NCBI GenBank assembly: GCA_020428185.1
Contig: JAGQNH010000026.1
Span: 1-16,860 of the forward strand
DNA: 16,860 nucleotides
DNA from: Candidatus Saccharimonadota bacterium
GTDB lineage: Bacteria > Patescibacteriota > Saccharimonadia > Saccharimonadales > Saccharimonadaceae
Reading direction: 5' to 3'
In this document: positions 1 to 7,920 of the stretch, piece by piece
Position numbering within the stretch: the first letter of the stretch is position 1
Layout: every line of letters begins with the position of its first letter
Translations under genes and position numbers: made by a program
Notes under the pieces: model-generated
Told to the model about the DNA's origin: nothing
Databases searched by the model: none
Seen by the model: only the letters and a program-made list of their open reading frames with translations

Positions 1-24
1 AGATAATTACTGGAGGGGTTATTG

Positions 25-2094
25 ATGAAGAACTTGTTTGGGCGTATTGCGAGGGTAGTTACTGCTTGTATGCTTGTGGCATCGTCTTTGGTGCCCGTGA
101 CTGCCAATGCATTTAGTGGCACGGGGTCGGGAACACTCGGTGATCCGTATCAGATTACAAACTGCGCGTCATGGCTTGAAATGGCAAATAATTTAAGTGC
201 GTACTACATACTTGAAAACAATATAGACTGTACCGGCACCAGCTACACCCCAATTGGATCGAGCGGTTCGGAGTTTACAGGTTCTCTAAATGGAAACGGG
301 TTTGTTATTTCTGGTGTGACGGTTGATGGCTCAAATAGTGCTGGCTTGTTTGGATATGCGATTGATGCAACGATTATTGATTTGCGGATTGAAAATAGTA
401 ATTTCATCAACTCCACTGGATTTAACGGAGCACTAGTTGGGAATGCTGATGGCGGAACGTTTACTAATATTACTGCATCTGGAAATACGGTTGAATCGAT
501 ACAAGCGGGTGCGGTAACGGGCGGGCTTATTGGCTATACGCAAGGTGGCGCGACGGCAATTTCTAGTAGTAATTTTACTGATGGAACGGTAGCCTCTAAT
601 CAAGGCTATACCGGCGGACTTGTCGGCTTGGTCGTGAACGATCTGACTATCAGCAAAAGTTATACGAATGGCGTGACAATTAATCCAAATACGAGTACGT
701 ATGTTGGTGGGTTGGTGGGCGGTATGAATTCTGGTTCGCCAGTTATTTCAAAATCATATGCGCAGGGAACGATTAGCTCTATAGATACATATTATGGCGG
801 GCTGGTAGGCGGATTTTTTACAGGAACGGTTGAAGATTCGTTTGCGGCTGTAGACATGACTGCAGGTGCGGGCACATATACCGGCGGTGCTTTCGGTGTA
901 GGAGACGGTACGTCTACGAACAACTTTTTCGACGCAACTTTAGCTGGTAGGTCGGATTGTACGGGCAATGGCGCGGCCGCTTGTACAGCGGTGAATGTGG
1001 GCAACTCCACACCAGACTATTTTAAAGGTAATAGTACGAATGCGCCCATGAGCAGCTGGATAGTTGATGATCCGTGGAACCTGAACGAAACAGGCGCATA
1101 TCCAACATTTGCAATCGGTACGGCAGCTTGTGACGACCCTACTCCTCAGCCCGCCACTGCGATGCATTTTGCGTGTGAATGGTTAAGGTTGAACAGTCAT
1201 AAGTATTCTGGTTCCAAGGTGTCTCAGTCGATTAGCTATAGGGCACATGGTACGAGCGACCCTTGGGTAAGCCAAAGTTGGCCCGTTGACGATATGAACG
1301 TTGTTGTGTGCGGCTTGCAGCCTTCAACGCAGTACGACGTAAAGCTACATGTGAACTGGACTGTAGGATCGAGTGACTGGGAGAGTAATATAGCCAGTTC
1401 TGTGACAAGCGGTAGTTCTGGTGTTGATACGGATGGAGACGGAGTGAAAGATTCTGTAGAGCTTTGTGGACCAAACAATGGCGATAATAATAATGACGGC
1501 ACACTTGATAGCGCGCAGGCCACGGTTGCTTCTTTTGTTAACCCTAAAACTGGCCACTATGCGACAATCGAATCAGACACATGTGATTTGAGCAACACAT
1601 TAATTAAGAGTGAATCGGCCTTAGGCAACGACAGTAGCTATAACTATCCAGTTGGACTTTTTGACTTTTCTGCAGATTGCGGCGTTGGTGCTACAACGAC
1701 TATTACTCAGTATTATTATGATCCTCCGGCTGGTGATTTTATCCTTCGAAAATATGTTAATGGCCAATATCGCGATGTGAGCGGAGCGGTGTTGAATCGT
1801 CAGACAATTGGAAGTCATCAGGTACTTGTGGCTACATACAGCGTAACTGATGGCGGGCCACTTGATTCAGACGGGCTAGTAAACGGCGTAATAGTAGACC
1901 CTGCAGGCCCTGCACTTGTGTCCATTGGCGCACCTGATACTGGCGCTGGTCGCCCGCAAGAGACATCAATAGTTCCTCTTGTTGCAGCCATGGTGCCGTT
2001 GCTTTTTGCAGCTGTTATTGCAGGAATTCAAGCATCTCGTCGCGCCAATATGAGCGATAAATTTATCAAACACGATAACAGTATCGGAATGTAG
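25..2094 (+). CDS. Exported surface protein with GLUG repeats and choice-of-anchor-U type domain
   Basis: A 689-residue predicted cell-surface protein. ATG at 25 is chosen over the TTG at 22 because GGAGG at 12-16 lies 8 nt upstream. Residues 1-29 form a signal peptide (basic start, hydrophobic core, TANA at the likely cleavage site). Residues about 105-300 hold GLUG-type repeats seen as GLFGY, ALVGN, GLIGY, GLVGL and GLVGG, which normally form a beta-solenoid. Residues about 468-490 are an Asp-rich calcium-binding type stretch (DTDGDGVKD). Residues 500-630 end in DGG.LDSDG.VNGVIVDP, the hallmark of choice-of-anchor-U domains. A hydrophobic segment at about 649-668 followed by RR anchors the C-terminus; APDTG just before it could be a sorting-like motif, which is speculative. 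The lectin gene follows after 38 nt, so the two are probably co-transcribed. The promoter lies left of the window. Family assignment is from motif recognition only; the ligand is unknown. Confidence 0.85.
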   Translation: MKNLFGRIARVVTACMLVASSLVPVTANAFSGTGSGTLGDPYQITNCASWLEMANNLSAYYILENNIDCTGTSYTPIGSSGSEFTGSLNGNGFVISGVTVDGSNSAGLFGYAIDATIIDLRIENSNFINSTGFNGALVGNADGGTFTNITASGNTVESIQAGAVTGGLIGYTQGGATAISSSNFTDGTVASNQGYTGGLVGLVVNDLTISKSYTNGVTINPNTSTYVGGLVGGMNSGSPVISKSYAQGTISSIDTYYGGLVGGFFTGTVEDSFAAVDMTAGAGTYTGGAFGVGDGTSTNNFFDATLAGRSDCTGNGAAACTAVNVGNSTPDYFKGNSTNAPMSSWIVDDPWNLNETGAYPTFAIGTAACDDPTPQPATAMHFACEWLRLNSHKYSGSKVSQSISYRAHGTSDPWVSQSWPVDDMNVVVCGLQPSTQYDVKLHVNWTVGSSDWESNIASSVTSGSSGVDTDGDGVKDSVELCGPNNGDNNNDGTLDSAQATVASFVNPKTGHYATIESDTCDLSNTLIKSESALGNDSSYNYPVGLFDFSADCGVGATTTITQYYYDPPAGDFILRKYVNGQYRDVSGAVLNRQTIGSHQVLVATYSVTDGGPLDSDGLVNGVIVDPAGPALVSIGAPDTGAGRPQETSIVPLVAAMVPLLFAAVIAGIQASRRANMSDKFIKHDNSIGM

Positions 2095-2132
2095 ATTGTG
2101 AGTAAGGTGGCCTCATTCGAAACGGAGACGAT

Positions 2133-4676
2133 ATGACAAAAGCCACAAGGTTTCCGTTTTTGCTATCACTCTTAAGTCTTTGTATTCTTTTGTTACTTAG
2201 TATAAATGCAATGCAATCAGCTTTCGCAAGTGGTGAGACTATTATTTCAAATGCTTCAGCGACTACAGAGTTAAAAATAGCAACAACAATAAGTGACATT
2301 TCAATAAACGGCGTTGGCGACGACAATATATCTGTGAAGCTGCTCGTTACAAGCGGTATGCTATCGATGACGACAACAACAAACTTAACGTTTAAAGACG
2401 CAAATGGAAATGTCGTTTCGAATCCGCAGACTGGTTCGACGCTCTACTTTAGCGGCCTACGTTCAGATGTGAATGCCGCATTAGCGACATTGCAGTATAC
2501 ACGCAACACGACAGGCACTGACACGCTCGAAATTTCACTCGTAAATCCAGGTGAGGTTTTCTTTTCGGGCAACGATCATCTATATGAATATGTATCGAGC
2601 ACGCTTGATTGGAACGCGGCAAAAACTGCCGCAGAGGGGCGTACTAAGTATGGCGCAACCGGATATCTTGCAACAATCACATCGCAGGAGGAAAACGATT
2701 TCGTGTCTGCTAGGCTACTTAATGCTGGCTGGATGGGTGCAGGAGATATGGCGACCGAGGGAACATGGAAGTGGGTTACTGGACCAGAGAATGGCACGAC
2801 ATTTTGTATTGGCAACATTTCGTGTGTGCCACAGGGAGGTCAGTACACGAACTGGAATACGAATGAACCAAATGACTCGGGGGGCAACGAGGATTGCGGT
2901 CAATTCTTAGCGGGCGGAAGTGGCAAATGGAATGACCTACCGTGTAGCGGTACAACATTGCCCGGATACGTGGTTGAATATGGCTCATCTGGCAACATGC
3001 CTTCCGTGGCAGCGGCGAATATTGATATAACGACGAGTGACACAACAGCTCCAACTACACCGGGAACTCCGAGCGCCACTACGCCAACGACAGATAATAC
3101 ACCAACTGTTAGCTGGACGGCAGCTAGTGATGCTGGTGTGGGTCTTAAAAATCCGGCGTATACACTCGAATGGTCGGCAAGTCCTACATTTTCGAGCGTT
3201 AGTGGCAGCTCTACGACAAACAGTACAAGCTTAGCGCCTTCAACTTTGGCAGACGGTACGTGGTATTTTCGAGTTATTGCATCAGACAGCTCCGATAATA
3301 CGGCAACTTCAGGTATAAGCGGTGGAATTATCATAGATACAACGCCACCCACAACGCCAAGTATGCCTAGTGCTGGCGTTGAGTGGACAAATGACAACAC
3401 ACCAACATGGAACTGGACTCCTTCGGTTGATAGCGGGGTAGGGCTGGCCTATATAGCGTATGCGGTTGAGTGGTCGCAAGATACTTCGTTTTTTGGCCTA
3501 GGTGGCACGGCAGGCATACTCGAGGCCGACTCATATACGATCCCAGACGGTTTGAATATGTCAGACGGAACTTGGTATTTCCATATTAAGGGTATCGACG
3601 CTCTTGGCAATGAGTCACCGTGGTCAGACTACGGCACGGTACACATTGACACTATGCTACCCGTTATTAGTACTGTTGCTGCCGGAGCAGGTTCGTCGGC
3701 CAGCAAAGAGGTTATTACTTGGACAACCGATAAGAACTCGTCGTCTAAGGTTACATATGGACCTACCTCGAGCCTTGGAACAAGCACAACGGAAACAGAT
3801 ACAAGTACTCGCGTGCAAAATCATAGTGTTACGTTAACGAATCTGGTGCCGTGCTCCATATATCACTTTACTGTGACCTCTCAAGATATTGCTGGGAACT
3901 TAACGACGAGCAGCGATAATAGTTTTATAACGAAAGGCTGTGCAGGGTCGGCAGACGTTGTGTTGCACACCGATATGCCAATAACGACAACAGGAGGAAG
4001 CCTTAACCTGGGTTCTATAGGCGTACGCGTACCATCTGGATTTGCGTCAACCGGTGCTGATTTTCAAATCAAACAGATTAATCGTACGCATGCAATAAAT
4101 GCGATCGGCTCACCTTTTGGCGTGATACTTGCCGGGACTACAGTTTATGATATTAAAGCTTTAAAAAATGGCACGACAGCACTTACTTCATTTAACAAAC
4201 CAATAACGATCATTTTGCATTATGATGATTCAGACGTTGCTTTGCTCGATGAAACGTCACTTGCTATTTATAGGTGGGATGAAGGGGTGGGCTGGACACA
4301 GCTGAGCGATTGTAATGTAGACAATACTGCAAAGACGGTTACATGTACTACTCGCCATTTTTCAACATTTGCACTCTTTGGAGCGCAAAAAATAGCAAAT
4401 TACACCGTAGATACAAGTGGCAATGCTGCCGACAGTAGCGACGATGAGCCCACTGGTACTGATCAGAATCAGACAAAAACAACCGACGTTGGAGTGCCGA
4501 ATACATCAAGCGACACTTCAGATAAAAATACCACGTCGAGCCAAAAGAAAGCTGCCGCGCAGACAGCAGGTTTACAGGATATTGTATGGTGGTGTGTCGG
4601 TGCCGCAATTGTGCTATGGGTAACGTGGTTGCTTATTTGGCGACGCAGGCGGAAAAAGCAAGATGAAGCTAAATAG
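2133..4676 (+). CDS. Membrane-anchored C-type lectin domain surface protein with Ig/fibronectin-like repeats
   Basis: An 847-residue predicted adhesin. GGAG at 2124-2127 sits 5 nt before the ATG. Residues 1-33 are a signal peptide. Residues 36-140 resemble cadherin-like bacterial surface repeats (NAALATLQYT). Residues 145-285 are a C-type lectin domain with EPN at 245-247, WND at 266-268 and four cysteines (225, 231, 255, 271) placed for two disulfides. EPN plus WND is the classical calcium and mannose-type sugar site, so carbohydrate binding is likely. Residues about 303-402 and 403-506 are two related beta-sandwich repeats (DNTPT.SW/NW, DGTWYF). Residues 507-603 are fibronectin-III-like, and 605-750 form another beta-rich domain. 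A Ser/Thr/Asp-rich linker leads to a membrane helix at about 816-836 and the stop-transfer RRRRKK. It shares an operon with the GLUG protein. Binding to host-cell glycans is inference. Confidence 0.88.
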   Translation: MTKATRFPFLLSLLSLCILLLLSINAMQSAFASGETIISNASATTELKIATTISDISINGVGDDNISVKLLVTSGMLSMTTTTNLTFKDANGNVVSNPQTGSTLYFSGLRSDVNAALATLQYTRNTTGTDTLEISLVNPGEVFFSGNDHLYEYVSSTLDWNAAKTAAEGRTKYGATGYLATITSQEENDFVSARLLNAGWMGAGDMATEGTWKWVTGPENGTTFCIGNISCVPQGGQYTNWNTNEPNDSGGNEDCGQFLAGGSGKWNDLPCSGTTLPGYVVEYGSSGNMPSVAAANIDITTSDTTAPTTPGTPSATTPTTDNTPTVSWTAASDAGVGLKNPAYTLEWSASPTFSSVSGSSTTNSTSLAPSTLADGTWYFRVIASDSSDNTATSGISGGIIIDTTPPTTPSMPSAGVEWTNDNTPTWNWTPSVDSGVGLAYIAYAVEWSQDTSFFGLGGTAGILEADSYTIPDGLNMSDGTWYFHIKGIDALGNESPWSDYGTVHIDTMLPVISTVAAGAGSSASKEVITWTTDKNSSSKVTYGPTSSLGTSTTETDTSTRVQNHSVTLTNLVPCSIYHFTVTSQDIAGNLTTSSDNSFITKGCAGSADVVLHTDMPITTTGGSLNLGSIGVRVPSGFASTGADFQIKQINRTHAINAIGSPFGVILAGTTVYDIKALKNGTTALTSFNKPITIILHYDDSDVALLDETSLAIYRWDEGVGWTQLSDCNVDNTAKTVTCTTRHFSTFALFGAQKIANYTVDTSGNAADSSDDEPTGTDQNQTKTTDVGVPNTSSDTSDKNTTSSQKKAAAQTAGLQDIVWWCVGAAIVLWVTWLLIWRRRRKKQDEAK
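3039..3650 (+). repeat. Tandem Ig/fibronectin-like domain repeat inside the lectin gene
   Basis: Two consecutive units of about 100 codons encode residues 303-402 and 403-506 of the lectin protein. Shared landmarks in the same order are TTPPTTP or TTAPTTP, TDNTPT or NDNTPT, D.GVGL, EWS, DGTWYF and a closing IDT. They read as an old domain duplication, diverged at the DNA level, forming a stalk that holds the lectin domain away from the membrane. Confidence 0.7.
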
Positions 4677-4723
4677 AACCGCAATATAATTGTCATCATT
4701 TAGTTGGTCGACAAACTGAGTAA

Positions 4724-4752
4724 TTCACTGACGCACGAATACGTTATATAAT
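4724..4752 (+). promoter_or_regulatory. Promoter TTCACT-N17-TATAAT
   Basis: A perfect TATAAT at 4747-4752 lies 17 nt after TTCACT (4724-4729), which matches four of six -35 consensus positions. The expected start of transcription falls at about 4759, the A of an ATG, so the transcript would be leaderless. This placement is the main reason to take the interrupted ORF at 4759 seriously. Confidence 0.6.
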
Positions 4753-4758
4753 TACGGT

Positions 4759-4935
4759 ATGGGTGAATTATTGAAGCAGACGTTTCTTAACATACCTATT
4801 TATGTCTGAGTATTGCAACTTCTATATGTGGCAGTATCTTTGTCGATATTGGCAGTGTTTGCAACAGTACACAAAAGATCAGTCCTTGAACTGGCGTTTT
4901 TTGTGCTGGTTATGATCGTTGTGAATATTTGTTAG
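4759..4935 (+). pseudogene. Small two-helix membrane ORF interrupted by an in-frame TGA
   Basis: From ATG 4759 the frame reads MGELLKQTFLNIPIYV, meets TGA at 4807-4809, then continues in the same frame for 41 sense codons to TAG at 4933-4935. The continuation, with LLYVAVSLSILAVFA and LELAFFVLVMIVV around a short HKRS turn, has the hydrophobic pattern of a two-helix membrane protein. Reading TGA as Trp would give a smooth 58-residue protein. The upstream promoter places the transcript start at the ATG, with no leader and no ribosome-binding site. The simplest explanation is a recent TGG to TGA nonsense mutation or a sequencing/assembly error. UGA read-through is less likely because neighbouring genes use TGA as a real stop. 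No family is recognised. Reinitiation at TTG 4813 is possible. Confidence 0.45.
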
Positions 4936-4984
4936 CGGATAGCGATAAAATAAAAGCAATAAGCTGTTGCCTGCCCATAAACAC

Positions 4985-5020
4985 AGCCCCGTATATTTGA
5001 GCGGGGCTATTTTATTTTTT
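4985..5020 (+). terminator. Rho-independent terminator after the surface-protein region
   Basis: AGCCCCG (4985-4991) pairs with CGGGGCT (5002-5008) across a 10-nt loop and is followed by the T-rich tract 5009-5020. The tract is on the + strand, so it ends rightward transcripts. It overlaps the stop codon of the oppositely oriented GGDEF gene, where the same hairpin followed by GTGTTTA could act weakly as that gene's terminator too. Confidence 0.75.
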
Positions 5021-5827
5021 AGTTTCGGGTGTCTTGCTGGAGAAATATGCTCTATTTCTTCCAAGATTTTTTGCTTTGTACATGGCGTCATCAGCCTTAG
5101 CCATAATTTGCATTGTGTTCATATTCTCTTCAAAGGTGGCAAATCCCATACTGATAGTGACTTGATGTAGACCGGAGCGGTCGATAGTCGTGTCTTGAGG
5201 GTCGATTTCAATTATTTCTGCTTGTTCATTATTAATCTTGCGAATATGGATACGATTAATCTTGTCGAATACAGTTGTTACGTATTCGTCAATTCGGTTA
5301 CGATCTACACCATTGAATGCAACCAAGAATTCATCACCAGAGCGATGAGCAGCGATGTCGTCGGTGCTTTGGCGCATGTTTGAGCTGAGGATTGTGCCGA
5401 TGCGACGGATTACATCATCTGCCGTGCTGTGTCCGTATGTATCATTGATAGTCTTGAGTTTGTCCATGTCGAGAAAGCCGACAGTTAACTTGTCGCCAGG
5501 ACGCGTCTTGATCTCGGCATCAAGCCAGTTCTCAAAAGCCTTAAGATTGGGCATACCAGTAAGAGGGCTTATGAGTTTTTCGCGTTTGAGCCTCTCCTCG
5601 CTGTCGAGCTTTTGCGCAAGTAACTGTTGCATATCTTCGCTATGTGCACGAAAGATTGCTCTGTCTGTGCCTGATGGCTCGGGGGTGTTTGTCGATTGTT
5701 CAGGCGAAGATGTTTCTATCCCCTCAGGAAATTCATTTTGAATGATTTTCATAAACGCAGCATTGACTTCATGCCTTTTGATTTCTTCAAATTTTTCTTG
5801 GTTGGTTGGTTCGAATGCTTCTGTCAT
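5012..5827 (-). CDS. Soluble GGDEF-domain protein, probable diguanylate cyclase
   Basis: A 271-residue cytoplasmic protein with no membrane segment. Residues 1-55 are polar and probably disordered, 55-86 a likely coiled coil, and 87-262 a full GGDEF domain. The active-site loop reads SGDEF (163-167), an accepted variant; metal residues are D120 (FLDMD) and D165. NDTYGH at 128-133 and the closing MYKAKNLGRNR are also conserved. It should make cyclic di-GMP from two GTP if active as a dimer. The product-inhibition RxxD site is not evident, since the corresponding positions read STDD. The ATG has no clear Shine-Dalgarno. It is a lone gene, convergent with the surface operon and divergent from the proteasome ATPase gene. 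No EAL, HD-GYP or PilZ gene is present in the window. Domain identity is firm; activity and target are unknown. Confidence 0.92.
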   Translation of the reverse strand: MTEAFEPTNQEKFEEIKRHEVNAAFMKIIQNEFPEGIETSSPEQSTNTPEPSGTDRAIFRAHSEDMQQLLAQKLDSEERLKREKLISPLTGMPNLKAFENWLDAEIKTRPGDKLTVGFLDMDKLKTINDTYGHSTADDVIRRIGTILSSNMRQSTDDIAAHRSGDEFLVAFNGVDRNRIDEYVTTVFDKINRIHIRKINNEQAEIIEIDPQDTTIDRSGLHQVTISMGFATFEENMNTMQIMAKADDAMYKAKNLGRNRAYFSSKTPETKK

Positions 5828-5853
5828 ATTTGTTTTTATGGGTTTATGAATTT

Positions 5854-5882
5854 ATATTAACATAAGCTTGTTAAAAAATCAA
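5854..5882 (-). promoter_or_regulatory. Candidate promoter of the GGDEF gene
   Basis: On the minus strand TTGATT (complement of 5877-5882) is separated by 17 nt from TAATAT (complement of 5854-5859). Start of transcription would be near 5847, giving an untranslated leader of about 20 nt. The match is moderate and the region is generally A/T-rich. Confidence 0.4.
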
Positions 5883-5975
5883 TATTAATGTTTAAGAAAA
5901 TGTGTACTTTGTATTGCGTTCAAGAGTGAAGTGGACAAAAGAACCTCTTAGATGTATTTGAAAATAGTGCGTTTT

Positions 5976-5981
5976 TATGAT
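5976..5981 (+). promoter_or_regulatory. Candidate -10 element for the proteasome ATPase gene
   Basis: TATGAT at 5976-5981 matches five of six -10 positions and would start transcripts near 5988, giving a leader of about 65 nt that includes the AGGAG site at 6043-6047. No convincing -35 is seen at the right distance: TTGAAA at 5958-5963 is only 12 nt away, so it would instead pair with TAGGGT at 5981-5986. Activator dependence is possible. Confidence 0.35.
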
Positions 5982-6052
5982 AGGGTAGTAGACATTCTGC
6001 ATTAGAGGTGGATGCGGTCAGAATTGTACCTTCAAAATGTTTAGGAGTTCTC

Positions 6053-7774
6053 ATGGGCGAGAACGACAATCGAGATATAGAAAACGAAGAACTGCGCACG
6101 CGGCTCCTGAGACTTCAGGAACTCGAAGCGGAAGTTGAGCTTCTCCAAGGTGAGAATACGAAACTCTCGGGTCAAAATACACGCCTTACGGAGACACTGC
6201 AGACTGCAAAGCAGCAGTTGATGCAGATTCGTGAAGAGATCGAACGGCTCGGGAATCCACCGAGCGGGTATGGCGTATTTTTGAATCGCAACGATGACGA
6301 TACTGTCGACGTGTATACGTCTGGCAGGAAGATGCGCGTCCAAGTGGTTCCGAATATCGATATGGACGAGCTACTTGCTGGTCAGTCAGTGCAATTAAAT
6401 GAAGCAATGACAGTTATCGGCGTCGGACCGTTTAATCGTGTTGGTGAGTTGTGCACGCTGAGGGAAGTCATCCACGAAGATGTGGCGACTGATGAGCCTC
6501 CTCGTGCGATTATCGTTGCCAACAACGATCAGGAACAAATCGTCTGGATTGCTGCATCGTTGAATCATGCTGCACTAAAGGCGGGCGACACATTGCTGGT
6601 CAATACCAAAGAGGGTTTTGTATTCGAAAAAGTGCACAAGCCTGAAGCTGAGCAGCTGGTTCTGGAAGAAGTTCCCGATATCAGCTACGAAGACGTAGGT
6701 GGTTTGAGCGCACAGATCGAACAGATACGAGACGCGGTCGAGCTTCCGTATTTGTATGCCGATTTGTTCGCAGAGTACAAGTTGCGGCCTCCAAAAGGCG
6801 TGCTTTTGTACGGGCCTCCTGGCTGCGGTAAGACAATGATCGCAAAAGCGGTCGCAAATTCACTTGCCAAGAAGGTTCAGGAGCGTACCGGTGGCAAGAG
6901 TGGCCGGGCATTTTTCCTGAATATCAAGGGTCCGGAGCTTCTCAATAAGTATGTTGGCGAGACCGAGCGGCATATCCGTGAAATCTTCCAGCGTGCACGC
7001 GAGAAAGCGTCTGAAGGCATGCCGGTGATTGTGTTTTTCGATGAGATGGAATCGCTGTTCCGCACGCGTGGATCAGGAATTTCATCTGACATGGAAAGTA
7101 CAGTCGTCCCGCAGCTGCTTAGCGAGATTGATGGTGTCGAAGGGTTGGAGAATGTGCTGGTTATCGGTGCATCCAACCGTGAAGACATGATCGATCCTGC
7201 GGTCCTTCGTCCAGGGCGTCTTGATGTGAAGATTAAGGTCGAGCGTCCGGATATGGAAGCAGCCGCGGATATCTTCTCGAAATACCTCACTGCTGATTTG
7301 CCGATTAGCCCTGATGACCTTGCTGAATTTGGCGGCGACGCCGCGGCATGTATCAAGGGGATGATTCAGCGTACGGTGTCGCGTATGTATTCAGAAAGCG
7401 ATGAAAATCGTTTCCTCGAAGTGACATACGCGAATGGCGATAAAGAAGTTTTGTACTTTAAGGACTTCAATTCGGGAGCAATGACCGAAAATATCGTCAG
7501 CCGCGCCAAGAAGTACGCGATCAAGGAATCGATCGGTACTGGTCAGCGTGGTATACGCATTCAACACCTCATGAATGCGATTGTCGATGAATTCGCCGAG
7601 AACGAAGACTTGCCAAATACGACAAACCCAGATGATTGGGCTCGTATATCTGGCAAGAAGGGCGAGCGGATTGTATATATCCGTACGCTTATCACTGGCG
7701 AAAAGAGTCAAAGTGGTGGTCGAAATATCGAAACCGTCGATGACTTTAAGCCAGGTTTTGGACAGTACCTGTAA
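6053..7774 (+). CDS. mpa/arc: Bacterial proteasome-activating AAA ATPase (Mpa/ARC family)
   Basis: A 573-residue hexameric AAA unfoldase that recognises tagged proteins (Pup in actinobacteria) and feeds them to the 20S proteasome. ATG 6053 is chosen because AGGAG (6043-6047) lies 5 nt upstream; a GTG at 6008 in frame lacks such a site. In order: N-terminal coiled coil (about 7-68, the Pup-binding region in Mpa), paired OB-type domains (about 75-200), and an AAA domain with Walker A GPPGCGKT (254-261), pore loop KYVGE (299-303), Walker B IVFFDE (326-331) and RPGRLD (386-391). The [10 protein letters not shown] stretch and the C-terminal GQYL tail are Mpa/ARC signatures; the penultimate Tyr docks into the 20S core. 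Length is typical. Neighbours are unrelated: no pup, dop, pafA or prcBA genes are in the window. The gene has its own promoter region and terminator. Family assignment is strong; the partner protease is not visible. Confidence 0.95.
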   Translation: MGENDNRDIENEELRTRLLRLQELEAEVELLQGENTKLSGQNTRLTETLQTAKQQLMQIREEIERLGNPPSGYGVFLNRNDDDTVDVYTSGRKMRVQVVPNIDMDELLAGQSVQLNEAMTVIGVGPFNRVGELCTLREVIHEDVATDEPPRAIIVANNDQEQIVWIAASLNHAALKAGDTLLVNTKEGFVFEKVHKPEAEQLVLEEVPDISYEDVGGLSAQIEQIRDAVELPYLYADLFAEYKLRPPKGVLLYGPPGCGKTMIAKAVANSLAKKVQERTGGKSGRAFFLNIKGPELLNKYVGETERHIREIFQRAREKASEGMPVIVFFDEMESLFRTRGSGISSDMESTVVPQLLSEIDGVEGLENVLVIGASNREDMIDPAVLRPGRLDVKIKVERPDMEAAADIFSKYLTADLPISPDDLAEFGGDAAACIKGMIQRTVSRMYSESDENRFLEVTYANGDKEVLYFKDFNSGAMTENIVSRAKKYAIKESIGTGQRGIRIQHLMNAIVDEFAENEDLPNTTNPDDWARISGKKGERIVYIRTLITGEKSQSGGRNIETVDDFKPGFGQYL

Positions 7775-7800
7775 AACATTCGGGTGTCCATAACAAACAC

Positions 7801-7844
7801 AACCCCAGCGCTTGAACATAGTATGTTCTGGAGCTGGGGTTTTT
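7801..7844 (+). terminator. Terminator after the proteasome ATPase gene
   Basis: AACCCCAGC (7801-7809) pairs with GCTGGGGTT (7833-7841). Inside the stem, GAACATA and TATGTTC form a second perfect helix separated from the outer one by a small internal loop. A short T run (7840-7844) follows. It isolates the ATPase transcript from the next gene, whose promoter starts 13 nt later. Confidence 0.85.
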
Positions 7845-7856
7845 CTTGTGTGTAAA

Positions 7857-7886
7857 TTGTGTAGAGTATGACTCTTATGCTATGAT
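7857..7886 (+). promoter_or_regulatory. Promoter TTGTGT-N18-TATGAT with extended -10
   Basis: TTGTGT (7857-7862) and TATGAT (7881-7886) are 18 nt apart, and TGC directly precedes the -10 (extended -10). Predicted start is near 7893, giving a leader of about 28 nt that contains the GGAGA ribosome-binding site at 7910-7914. Confidence 0.6.
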
Positions 7887-7920
7887 TACAATAGTAAGAC
7901 TAGGTAAGTGGAGAATAGAC

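Noticed and set aside
2900..3400. 166-codon minus-strand frame inside the lectin gene
   Set aside because: Antisense shadow of a Thr/Ser-rich coding region; no ribosome-binding site or promoter, and the + strand domain assignment is strong.
4759..4935. Alternative genetic code with UGA as a sense codon
   Set aside because: TGA cleanly ends the genes at 13145, 14081 and 14796, the last within a normal ATGA overlap, and no other gene has internal TGA. A single in-frame TGA does not support recoding.
5798..5827. GGTTCGAA-type T-arm-like sequence suggesting a tRNA
   Set aside because: It lies within the GGDEF coding sequence and no cloverleaf or acceptor stem can be formed around it. No tRNA was found elsewhere.
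6008..6052. Upstream GTG start adding 15 residues to the proteasome ATPase
   Set aside because: No ribosome-binding site there, while ATG 6053 has AGGAG at ideal distance and gives the usual N-terminus before the coiled coil.
6877..7356. 159-codon minus-strand frame inside the proteasome ATPase gene
   Set aside because: Lies opposite the conserved AAA core; composition is that expected from the complementary frame.
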